Assembly (NCBI GenBank): GCA_035079385.1
Contig: JAVHKY010000083.1
Coordinates: 744,001 to 808,000, forward strand
Direction: 5' to 3'
DNA: 64,000 bases
From: Aspidiotus rigidus
Taxonomy: Eukaryota; Arthropoda; Insecta; Hemiptera; Diaspididae
Position 1 is the first letter of the stretch, and every line of letters starts with the position of its first letter. The notes beneath the pieces were generated by a model. That model worked only from the letters and a program-made list of their open reading frames with translations, was not told where the DNA came from and searched no databases. Of the stretch, positions 30,596 through 41,040 are shown one piece after another. Both the position numbers and the translations under genes were made by a program.

Positions 30596-33500
30596 CATTT
30601 TTAGACGAGTTAGTAGAACTTCTGGAAACTTGAGGACGAATCTCTATAGAAAATAAATGATTCATTTATAGCTTCTTTCTTGGTATTGAATGAAAATAAC
30701 CTACCGTAAAGTGTAAAACGGTAGAACGTAACGTCTTACGATATTTTATCATTAAAAAATGTTTACATTAGGAATGCCGAGTAAGTAAAAACAAACTGAT
30801 TATATTTGATAATTACTCCTACTTCTTCCGTGAAAAATGATGGTAAATAGAAACCGAGAGAAATGGACAAAATTGCACTTCGATTCGCGTATCTCTGGCG
30901 GAGAATTCTCGAAAATGTTGCCAGCGTAGAGCGTGAAAATGATGAAAGACAGCGTAAAAGGGTGAAGACGAATTTTATGAAAATTACGAGTATTTGACGG
31001 TTGAACCGTAAAGAACGAAACTCGGCGAAGCGAGGGTACTTAAATGACTCCGACTGAAGGAATGAATTCGGAAATCTTTTCCTAAGAGATAGCAGTACGC
31101 TGATCTTTCACTTTTTTTTCTTTCGTTTTTCTAGCCTTTTAATGCTTTCCTCTTCTTTTTTTCTTTCTTTCCTTTCTTGTACTTATTTTCCTTCTCTTTC
31201 TCCTCCTTTTCTTTCGTTTTACTACGAACTTTTTTTTTTTATATATATATATATATTGCGAAAAAAATTTAACGATTTTCATTTACACGATTGTAGTCAT
31301 CTCTTTGTCCGGAATCAGAAATAACGATTTCATGATTCGTTGCATTTTGTAGATAGAAGCCTACTCGTTTTGTATAGATACGTAGGGCGAAGAATATTAC
31401 TACTATTATTTTGGTTTTTTTTTCAATACCATTTTCCCCTCTCCATAACTCTCGGTCAACTCGAGCAGTTCCGCGAATACATTAATGAATTGACTATAAT
31501 AGCGTAGAGCTACTCATGCGAATAAACTTCTGACCACATATGTATTTTTTTATATTTTTACAGATTAGTCAATTCGGGTGTTCCGATAGAGATGGCGTTT
31601 TGAGGGAAAATATTCGCATTTCGTTTCTTTCTCCTCTTTTGCTATACCTAGACAATGTCGAGGACCCATATTCGGTTGGATGTTGGATACGTCGACAAAA
31701 ACAAATGCAATTACCGCAAGATTACAAATTTGAAACGCTCACAATTATATTATCATGTAAGAATCAATAATATTTTCGATGAACAAAAATCGATAGTGTT
31801 TTTGTTTTTTCTCGCATCCTCTTCTTTTTGTCGATTCGTTTGATTTTTTAGTCGTACGTTTCTTTTGGTCTTTTTCAAACTATAAATATTTCGTAGATAA
31901 ATTCAAAATTCTTTAAATGTATAATAGTTTGTATCTGATTGTCGATAAAATTAAAGATCGAGGAGTGGGAGGACCCATTTAACCAAAAATGTCCATGAAG
32001 AATCCCTTTTTTTTTTTTTTTTTTTTTCTTTTTTTTGCGGAGTGTTGTAGACATATTCCAAAAAATATTCTGAATAGTGATTTTGATCGTCACTCTTACC
32101 GTAACAATGCAATTGTGAGGATCACTTAATTCCCACTCCAGCTCCGCCTCTTGAATGCTTCCGCGTTATTAGAAAATAAAATGTCACAAAGTGTATTCTG
32201 TAAGGGTAATTTTTGTTTCTCGATCTCTATAATAATGTTGGTTTTTGTTTAAAAATGAGCATTAGTTTCCATTAATTATTCTTTTTTCGGCCATCGTAAT
32301 CACGCAATCCTGATTTTTCTCCAAATAGCTCAATATTTCATTCGCTGCATTTTTGCGTTTTATATTTTTATACCCACGGTATTTTGTTCGATCATATACG
32401 TATTTTTAATGATACCCCATACTCGTATTGCACATTTTCACTACTTTTCACGCACCGCTATATTTTACACGCGCGTGCGCAGAAGATGAATTTCGTGAAG
32501 AGCTTCACCTTCTAAAAATTGAAAATTATAATTCTTTTACTTTGAAAATAATTTCTGGTACACTTCAGCCCCTGAAAAGTTTGCCACATGTCAGTCTAAA
32601 TGAATACTCGATAGGCTTATTCAAAAGTATGAATTTACGTTCGATATAAGGGTTATATAATATAGGTGTTATCAATATTTTGGATTCCGCTCGAAGGCAC
32701 TTCTGGCAGCACCTACTGAGGCTTATGTTATCATTTCCATTAATGCATTGTAAGTCTTACGTACCGCATCAACTTAATCACAATTCAATGTAACGGGTAT
32801 AGTTTACGTGCTCGACGTATTATTATAGAATTCTGTATCACCATTAACGCGTCATATTAGGGTATAAATTTGTCTGTCAACCTTGAAGCAAGGAAATTGC
32901 AAGAGGTACGGTATTATTGCTTGTCTTGTAACGATATAATATTTTGAGAGTTTGTCTGGGATTTTTCAACGAGAACTATCGCTTCTATTTTAAGGTGTAT
33001 GGGTGGCTAGGGCGAAGTACACATGAAGTACCGATATTTGTAAAATTCTTGATTGAAAGTGTAAGACTTGAAAATTTTTTGCAGATACGTTTTACTCGAA
33101 AAATTTTGAAGAAATCGATTGGCCAAAATATGTTACCACAAGTTTCTAACAGAAAATTCGTCATAATTCCACTTTTTGAGGGGATCAAGTGGAAATAAGA
33201 AAAGAAGGAATTATTGTTGGAAAGAATAGCGCCTTAGATCCTCGTCAGAGTGTTGAGGTGTCATCCTTGAGGAGAAGAGCAAGTTATGTGCGAACCCTAC
33301 GACGAAGGGAACAATGCTGAAGTGAGATATTTCCATGTCGGAGTGTAGTCCAGTCAATAAAGATAAAAAAATGACAATTATGGACCATAAATGTGACGGA
33401 AGGTTTTTTTTGTGTAATGTGCTCAGGATAACCCCCCTGTTTCAAATACCGGTGAGTTCTACGCGCTCTGCCTCCTGCAAAGTCCCCACCGCGACCTCCT

Positions 33501-33945
33501 TCATCTTCAAAAGTCAGTTTTTCGCTCCAATTATTTTATTGAGAGATGCCCGCTATTATATTTTTCTTTTTATGAAAAACCGTCTTGTAGGCTGAGATTA
33601 CTCCTATTTGTAAAACTCTTTATAGGGATTTTAGTTTTTTTTTACATGTTTGTTTCCTGGGTCGACAAGTCAATACAGCAATGTAATTTTCTCAAAAACT
33701 AAGCATTTTAGAGAAAAAAGTTTCAAATAAAAGTTGTTCCTCGTAAAATTTCCTACAAGATTCACCATTCATTTGTTACCTTACGTTCATTAGTTGGTCT
33801 GAAAATTGCTATTTAAGTACCTCATTTTGTTCTCCCAAGCCATTTATGCGTTCTACCAGATTCTCGTGACCGTTTTGGTTGAATTTTTATATTTTTTGTA
33901 ATTTTTCCAAGAATTAAGAAAATAATTTCATTGAAGAAAACTTTC
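30596..33945. other. No gene seen
   Basis: 3.3 kb of AT-rich sequence with short ORFs only. It holds a pyrimidine-rich stretch (31105-31240), a short (TA)n run (31240-31256) and a T run (31996-32034). Confidence 0.5.
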
Positions 33946-33952
33946 TCAGTAG

Positions 33953-35697
33953 TTGTATTGGTTGACAACGCTGTTGCCAACTGGATTTAGGTGGTTGAAA
34001 ACACTGTTGACAACTCCTCTCACTGAATTGACAAAGCTGTTGCCAACTGGATTTAGGTGGTTGACAACGCTGTTGTCGTGTGGTTGTAGTTGGTTGACAA
34101 CACTGTTGACAACTCCTCTCACTGAATTGACAAAGCTTTTGCCAACTGAATTTTTATGGTTGACAACGCTGTTGCCAACTGGATTTAGGTGGTTTACAAC
34201 GCTGTTGCCAAGTGGCTGTAGGTGGTTGACAACACTGTTGACAACTCCTCTCACTGAATTGAAAAAGCTGTTGCCAACCGAATCTTGGTAGTTGACAACG
34301 CTGTTGCCAAGTGGCTGTAGGTTGTTGACAACACTGTTGACAACTCCTCTCACTGAATTGACAAAGCTGTTGCCAATTGAATTTTGGTGGTTGACAACAC
34401 TGTTGACAACTCCTCTCACTGAATTGACAAAGCTGTTGCCAACCGAATTTTGGTAGTTGACAACGCTGTTGCCAAGTGGCTCTAGGTTGTTGACAACACT
34501 GTTGACAACTCCTCTCACTGAATTGACAAAGCTGTTGCCAATTGAATTTTGGTAGTTGACAACGCTGTTGCCAAGTGGCTGTAGGTTGTTGACAACACTG
34601 TTGACAACTCCTCTCACTGAATTGACAAAGCTGTTGCCAATTGAATTTTGGTAGTTGACAACACTCTTGCCAACTGTATTTAGGTGGTTTACAACGCTGT
34701 TCCAAGTGGTTGTAGGTGGTTGACAACACTGTTGACAACTCGTCTCACTGAATTGACGAAGCTGTTGCCAACCGAATTTTGGTAGTTGACAACGCTGTTG
34801 CCAAGTGGATGTAGGTTGTTGACAACACTGTTGACCTCTCACTGAATTGACAAAGCTGTTGCCAATTGAATTTTGGTGGTTGACAACACTGTTGCCAACT
34901 GGATTTAGGTGGTTTACAACGCTGTTGCCAAGTGGCTCTAGGTTGTTGACAACACTGTTGACAACTCCTCTCACTGAATTGACAAAGCTGTTGCCAATTG
35001 AATTTTGGTAGTTGACAACGCTGTTGCCAAGTGGCTGTAGGTTGTTGACAACACTGTTGACAACTCCTCTCACTGAATTGACAAAGCTGTTGCCAATTGA
35101 ATTTTGGTAGTTGACAACACTCTTGCCAACTGTATTTAGGTGGTTTACAACGCTGTTCCAAGTGGTTGTAGGTGGTTGACAACACTGTTGACAACTCGTC
35201 TCACTGAATTGACGAAGCTGTTGCCAACCGAATTTTGGTAGTTGACAACGCTGTTGCCAAGTGGATGTAGGTTGTTGACAACACTGTTGACCTCTCACTG
35301 AATTGACAAAGCTGTTGCCAATTGAATTTTGGTGGTTGACAACACTGTTGCCAACTGGATTTAGGTGGTTTACAACGCTGTTGCCAAGTGGCTGTAGGTC
35401 GTTGACAACACTGTTGACAACTCTCACTGAATTGACAAAGCTGTTGCCAACTGAATTTCGGTGATTGACAACGCTGTTGACAACTGAATCTAGGTGGTTG
35501 ACAACACTGTTGCCAATTGGATTTAGGTGATTGACAACGCTGTTGCCAAGTGGCTGTAGGTGGTTAACAACACTGTTGTCAACTCCTCTCACTGAATTGA
35601 CAAAGCTGTTGCCAACTGGATTTTGGTGGTTGACAACCGTGGTTGGCAACACCTTCGTCAATTCAGTGAGACGAGTTGGCAACAGTGTTGTCAACGT
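33953..35697. repeat. 33-bp minisatellite, block 1 (about 50 units)
   Basis: Three related 33-bp units alternate. One begins GTTGACAACGCTGTTGCCAA, one GTTGACAACACTGTTGACAA, and one ATTGACAAAGCTGTTGCCAA. Each carries the near-palindrome GTTGNCAAC. A 456-bp higher-order unit is repeated (for example 34661 and 35117). The last ~65 bp (35632-35697) are in the opposite orientation. Because 33 is a multiple of three, ORFs stay open on both strands; a 582-codon minus ORF here is a by-product. Confidence 0.92.
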
Positions 35698-36305
35698 TAT
35701 GTCTTCAATTTTTTTGCATCGCGCGCTCTTTTTCCTTTTTTTTAGCGGGTAACCTGGGGATACTTACAGAAATTTTCGTCCGCGAGCGCGGGCGCGAGGG
35801 AGGTTGATGACGTCACGGAGAGGGGAGGGCGACTTAGAAAAATTCCTACCTCCAAACTATGACAGGACGAAGACTTGGGAAGACGACGGCTTCCTTGAAA
35901 TTGCAGCGCGTTCAAGTTGTCACGTCATGACTTCAAGCTCTAGGCGGGACAGCGGTTTCCCCGCTGCCATTGAAGGATCTAATTTTTTTCTTTTTTTTTT
36001 CCTTTCTTTCCCCTCTATTTTTTGTCATAATGTCTTGTTCACAATTCTTTCGTATAAAAAACTCTTTTGTGCGATTCAATTCTTCGCTTTTGAAATATTT
36101 TCTTAAGTGTAAAGCTAAAATTATTCTTTAACAATTTCACATTTTTCACCTTTGATTCAATATCCATGCGACGACATTCAACAACAATTCTGAGCAATAA
36201 AAAAAAACAATATAATTTATGAAAATTATTTAAGAACTTGACAGACTGAAAAAAACAAGTGGAATAGAAATATTTTTGTTCAAAGACCGAAAGGAAACAT
36301 CACAT
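35698..36305. other. No gene seen
   Basis: Contains one TGACGTCA (about 35808), a scrap of the 45-bp repeat in minus sense (GACTTAGAAAAATTCCTACC) and T runs. Confidence 0.45.
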
Positions 36306-36316
36306 ATCTTCTTGAT

Positions 36317-36510
36317 TCCCTATCGTTTTCCCGAACACGTATTCCCGAATGTCATTTTCACGAATGTAATTTTTCCCGAAGTACATGTACCTGAATAGTT
36401 TTTTGCCCGAATGAAAAGAACCCGAACATATTTTCCCGAAAGTTTTCCATCCGAAGAGTCATTTTACCGAAAATATTTCTACCCGAACAATTTTATTCTC
36501 GAAAATAATT
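36317..36510 (+). repeat. MULE left inverted end with CCCGAA array
   Basis: About ten CCCGAA-like motifs. Perfect TTCCCGAA occurs at least four times, fitting TTCNNGAA. The right end is 37531-37730. Confidence 0.8.
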
Positions 36511-36647
36511 TTCCGGAGAAATCTCTTGACCGGTCAGTGCGCATTTATTTTCCTAAGCAAATTTGTTTTTCGTGGTTACCTACGCGCGTCCTCTGTCGCT
36601 ACTTCACTTTTCCAAAAAGCTTCTCAACGTACAAGTTGAACTACAAT

Positions 36648-37532
36648 ATGGCTTCCACGAGCTTTGCAGGAACATGCGCGGCAGGATCGTCGACGAAAAC
36701 GAAGCTGGTGAACGGGCAATTACACGTGGATGGTTACATCTACATAAAGTCGAAGAAGGCGCCATCGAAAATGTATTGGGATTGCCGCAGGGCGCGCAGC
36801 GGCCAATGCAAAGCCCGCGCCATAACATCAGTACCGACTGCTGACGATGAAGTTTTCGTTTTCAAGGGCCCGCAGGAATCAACGCACTCGCACCCGCCGA
36901 ACCGAGAGGAAGCAGCGGCAGAGGTTCTTAAAGGTAGCATCAAGCGGAAAGCAGACAGTCATCCTGAACAACCACCTGCACAGCTACTAAGAACAGAAAT
37001 GGCTAGTGTCCCCGCGGGAGTACTAAGTCAGTTGCCAGACCAACCAGCGTTGGCACAAACAATACGTAGGACACGGCGAAAAAATCTTCCCGCCAACCCG
37101 ACGTCATTGTCTGCTCTAGGCGCCCTTCCGGACCGGTTCAAGGAGACACTCCTCAACGAAAACTTCTTAATATATGACAGTGGCGAGCCCCCCGCGGATG
37201 ATGATGATTCTGACAACGAAGATGAACAGGAGTCTTGTGACGAGGAAGAGGGTGGCAGACACAGAGTAATCGTTTTCGGAACGCGGAAGAACCTTGAACT
37301 TTTCTGCCAAAGCAGCTGCTGGTTTTTAGATGGAACGTTCAAAACTGCACCCCACATTTTCGTACAAATTTTCACCATCCTCGGTCTGAGGTCGAGAGCT
37401 GGACGGCCAGGCGAGGTTTCAACGTTTCCATTCGTTTACGCTCTGCTTTCTTCCAAAACACAAGCCATGTACGCAGAAGTTCTACGCTCGGTACGCGATG
37501 CCATTGCCCACTTCAATGTGCCACAATCTTAG
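36648..37532 (+). CDS. FLYWCH zinc finger fused to a truncated MULE transposase
   Basis: 294 codons from the ATG at 36648. An open frame extends upstream to 36411, but that part translates the inverted end, so the later ATG is preferred. The FLYWCH finger spans residues 23-83: GYIYIKSKK, YWDC (43-46), second Cys at 54, and THSHPP with His 80 and 82. A linker with an acidic run DDDDSDNEDEQE (184-195) follows. The MULE domain begins with WFLDGTFKTAP, and Asp 228 matches the first catalytic aspartate. FPFVYALLSSK follows, then a stop inside the fold. The later Asp and Glu of the DDE triad are absent, so it could bind DNA but not cut it. Confidence 0.85.
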   Translation: MASTSFAGTCAAGSSTKTKLVNGQLHVDGYIYIKSKKAPSKMYWDCRRARSGQCKARAITSVPTADDEVFVFKGPQESTHSHPPNREEAAAEVLKGSIKRKADSHPEQPPAQLLRTEMASVPAGVLSQLPDQPALAQTIRRTRRKNLPANPTSLSALGALPDRFKETLLNENFLIYDSGEPPADDDDSDNEDEQESCDEEEGGRHRVIVFGTRKNLELFCQSSCWFLDGTFKTAPHIFVQIFTILGLRSRAGRPGEVSTFPFVYALLSSKTQAMYAEVLRSVRDAIAHFNVPQS

Positions 37533-37730
37533 TATTCGGGGAAAAAAGTAATCGGGAAAATAATTATTCGGGAAAAAATTTTTCCGGTCAACATAATATT
37601 TTCCGGAAAATGTGTTTGGCATATTATAGTGGTTCGGGAAAATGTAATACGAGGCAAAAATTATTCGGGAAAATGTAATTCCGGAAAGTAAGTCTTCGGG
37701 AATACGTGTTCGGGAAAATGTACGGGAACG
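37531..37730 (-). repeat. MULE right inverted end
   Basis: TTCGGG/TTCGGGAA motifs, the complement of the left array. The CDS stop lies at its inner edge. Confidence 0.8.
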
Positions 37731-37849
37731 ATCTTCTTTGATAGTGGTGCAGTCACTGACCAGGATTTCGGAAGACTGATCAGCTACTGACAATGCTGGT
37801 TCTTACCTAACCTAATCATCCTCTGGTCTTCGCTTTTGTTAGTCTTAGC

Positions 37850-38640
37850 CTACCTTCCAGTACAAAGAAAATGGTCAAAAATTCTCCAGTCGCTGGAACA
37901 GTCTGAATATAGTAGAAAATCGAGAAGTATCGTCCCCTCATCTCGTGAGAGAATTTCTCCGCTTCATGTAAGTGCACGGCTGTCAGTAACACAGTATGTG
38001 CCGTTTCGACTTGAGGAAAAAGATAAATAAACATTTAGAAGTAAAAAAAAATGAATGTCTTCGATTTTATACTGCATCCAGAACGTTCCAGCGACTGTCA
38101 GAGTGTTTTTGACTACTTCCTTAGAACTCGGTGTACTTTTTTACTCAAGAATTGACCCCATCAATGAACGAAAAACCAGAAATGACGGTTCTCCAAGTTA
38201 AGGAAGTGGATTTCCTTAGTTTTCTGCTATTTTCAGACCGTTCCAGTGATTAGAGAATTATTCAACTATTTTCTTCAAACTCAGCGTACTCTTTTACATT
38301 AGAATTGACCCGAAAAAATCATGGTTCTCTAGTTCGAGAAAGTAGGTTTTCTTCATTTTCTACTATTTCCAGACCCTTCCAGTCACTGGAGAATTTTTTG
38401 ACTATTTTTTTCGAACTCGGCGCACGTGTATACGTAGGAATTGACCTAATTGATAAACGAAATACCAAAAAGTCATGGCTTGCAGTTTGAAAAAGTGGAT
38501 TCTCTCAATTTTCTATGATTTCCGGACCCTTCCAGTGACTGGAGAATTCATTGACTGTTTTTTTTTTTGAACTTGAAGGACGTGTTCACATAAGAATTGA
38601 CCTAATCAATAAACGAAATACTGAAAATAGGTTTTTCTCC
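37850..38640. repeat. ~150-bp satellite: one inverted unit, four direct units
   Basis: Direct units share CAGACC.TTCCAGT.ACTGGAGAA, then AACTC, then GAATTGACC, with TTCCAG near 38086, 38242, 38375 and 38528. The unit at 37850-37925 reads in the opposite sense (AAAATTCTCCAGTCGCTGGAA). Confidence 0.75.
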
Positions 38641-39628
38641 AGCTAGATGTTTGTTTCATCCCGCAGTAGAGAGCGTATTTTTCAGGTCGAACATTGATCA
38701 TTGATTTCACGCGGTTTATCGCGGTAGCAGTGCTTGCTTTCCCCGCTAACGATGAAAAAAACACAGAAATGCACCAAATATTGATTTTTTTGGGATTTTT
38801 CCACCTCACCGAGGGCTAAGGTACTAAAGTATGATGTACTGAAGGATATGGCGTATCAAATTAATAAATATCCCCAGGTGCCTCCCCCAAATTCTTTTTT
38901 TTAATGAGTTTGAAGGTTTGTTATTGCTAGAAGCTAGGGAAAATATGAATGAGCCCTTTTGAAAAAAATACCATGGATGCAATTCTACATCTTCTAACAT
39001 GTCTCCAAGTTTCATCGCTCTGCGACCATTATTATCTCAGATACAACCGTTTGGATTTTCGGCCTGAAAATGGCTCTATAGCCCAAAGGGGTGGACGGAT
39101 GGGTCTAGTTGTTTGGTTTTTGAGATTTCTCATTAGGGACAAAATTTTGACATACATCTCCCTGAACCGGCTAGAGCTTCCTATAAGTCCCTTTTCACTG
39201 AAGATTTGAACCAAAGAAACTCATGTGTTCTTTTACGAAGTTACACGAGGGTAGCAAAGAACCTGTTTTATAGGGAACGAGAGATCTGAAAAATACGTAC
39301 CAGATCTATGACGTCATCAAATTGTGACGTCACAAGTCCGGACTTTGGAGCTGTATATAATAGGAGAGGACTTCTTAGAAAGACGTTCCGAGTCTTATGG
39401 TGTTTGAAGCCTTGCATATCTGGCCCCTTGACGGGAATAAGGCGATGGGTGTAGGAAGCGTTGCATATCTAGTAACTCGAAGGGGCTATCTCTCGGGCTA
39501 TACATATACACCGTTTCGATATACGCATGGCTGATTAGCCCAACGTGCTCGTGTTTTCTATTTTCGTGCGGTCTTTTGCATCTTTCTTTCGCGTTACTCA
39601 TTATTGAGTATCCTCGACATATATATAT
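38641..39628. other. No gene seen
   Basis: Short ORFs only. Two TGACGTCA sites lie close together near 39312 and 39332. GAACCTGTTTTAT at about 39258 recurs at 26310. Confidence 0.45.
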
Positions 39629-40954
39629 GTTACAGTTAAAACCCGAAATCAGTAAATTCTAAAATTCACTAGTCAAAACTAGTTGCCACAAATGACTTTA
39701 GTCAGAACTAGTTTCGACTAGTTAACTCTAGAATTTACTGTGACCCTCAGCGTTGGAGCTAGTTTTAACTTGAATAATTTCAGGTAAAACTAGTTTTTAC
39801 TAGTGAAAACTAGAATTGACTAGTAAAAAGTGAAATAGAGAAGAAATTATGATTGTCGGGGAACACTAGTTTTAACTAGTGAAAATAAAAAGGATGAATC
39901 CAATCAGTAAAATGAATTTCTTCCCTAGTACAAATGTAATTGCATTTTTATCAAGGGTGTTGGAGCAATTTTTTTTAGAGGCCTCCGGAACGAATACAGA
40001 GAATGACTCTCCGACTCCGGTTGCCTCCAGTGAATACGTTTGGAGGCGTCTTCTGACCTCCAAAGTATGTCTCTGGAAGTACTTCAAAATGCCTCCAGCG
40101 CAATTACTGAGATTGGAGAAAATGCCTCCGGAGGCACTGTCGAAGAAACCGAAGACGTCTTTGGAGACGCCTCCGAAGGCACTTGTAACGTTGATCAGTG
40201 TGACCAGATGTAGCATATTGGCCTACCAGTGTTGACAGATGATACTCACAAGGTGTATTTAAAACTTTGGCTTTTCTTCGAACCGAGCAGCGCTAGCATC
40301 AAAGTGGCTGAATGAGGGTTGGAGGAATAGAATACTGTTGAAAAAAGTGCCTCCTAAAGGATCTTTGGAAGCACCTCCAAGCCTCTAGGTGGAAGCAAGG
40401 TACCTCCGGAGGCAAAATGCTCCAGCCTCCAACATCTTGGTTTAAATCCTCACCATCTTCGCCTCATTGGAGGCGGAGGCAAGGTACCTCCAGAGACAAA
40501 ATGCCTCCAGCCTCCAACACCCTTGAATTTTTATTTTTCACAAAGCTTGTTTGTACTTGAATGGTGTGCGTCAATTAGTCACTGTTAGATTTGCTCTTGT
40601 AACGTTTATAGACCGACGAATTCGTATGATGTACGGTTTAATGTGTGAATTAAGGAAGAAAAATTTAGAACTTTTTCGTATATTTTATTCCAGTGTGAGC
40701 TACTTATCCTCAAAGTTGAGCAGAACTACCAAATATCTATCAATTTGTCCGAAGTATGTCTGGAAATACCATCACCTTTTGAACTCGAACAATTTCAATT
40801 CATTTCAGTTATAACTAGAATTTACTGATGAATTCAAACCATTTTTTTATTCTAGAATTAACCAGTCAAAACTAGTTCTGACTAAAGTCATTCGTGGCAA
40901 CTAGTTTTGACTAGTGAATTTTAGAATTTACTGATTTCGGGTTTTAACTGTAAC
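39629..40954. mobile_element. Inverted-repeat DNA element with ACTAGT-rich ends
   Basis: Ends of about 115 bp are inverted copies, from GTTACAGTTAAAACCCGAAA (39629) to its complement ending at 40954, with few mismatches. Both ends and the left subterminal region (to 39890) carry many ACTAGT motifs. Flanks are TA-rich (ATATATATA on each side), compatible with a target duplication of about 9 bp but not decisive in such sequence. No transposase. A second element is nested at 39951-40526. Confidence 0.8.
39951..40526. mobile_element. Nested 576-bp element with CCTCC/GGAGG repeats
   Basis: 15-bp perfect inverted ends TCAAGGGTGTTGGAG and CTCCAACACCCTTGA. ATTTTTA lies outside both ends (39944-39950 and 40527-40533). 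The interior is crowded with GCCTCC and GGAGGC, including ATGCCTCCGGAGGCA. ORFs of about 115 codons on both strands are by-products. It sits inside the ACTAGT element, so it is younger. Confidence 0.82.
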
Positions 40955-40964
40955 ATATATATAC

Positions 40965-41040
40965 ATATGATAGGAGGAGACTTGGAAAAATTTCAACCTC
41001 TGAGATATGATTGGAGGAGGACTTGGAAAATTTTTGAGCT
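40965..41040 (-). repeat. 45-bp repeat, two units, minus sense
   Basis: GATAGGAGGAGACTTGGAAA and its second copy are the reverse complement of the 45-bp repeat. Confidence 0.65.

Larger units (their letters stand above)
36317..37730 (+). mobile_element. Deleted MULE (Mutator-like) element
   Basis: Long imperfect inverted ends of about 200 bp; the outer part TTTTCCCGAACACGTATTCC matches exactly between the two ends (36326 and inverted at 37719). Both ends are packed with CCCGAA motifs in opposite sense. ATCTTCTTGAT (36306-36316) and ATCTTCTTTGAT (37731-37742) look like a target duplication with one indel, near the 8-11 bp usual for MULEs. The single gene is a shortened transposase, so it is non-autonomous. 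Confidence 0.8.

Noticed and set aside
33946..35694. 582-codon ORF on the minus strand
   Set aside because: It is the translation of a 33-bp tandem repeat (11-residue peptides such as NSVVNHLNPVG). Since 33 is a multiple of three and the units lack stops, several frames stay open on both strands.
33953..35697. CRISPR-like spacing of repeats
   Set aside because: Units are contiguous variants with no unique spacers and no cas genes; the genome is eukaryotic.
36411..36647. Upstream extension of the FLYWCH ORF
   Set aside because: It translates the CCCGAA array of the inverted end; the protein-like part starts at the ATG at 36648.
39872..40235. ORFs of 114 and 118 codons on both strands
   Set aside because: They lie mostly in the CCTCC/GGAGG repeats of the nested element and overlap each other on opposite strands.
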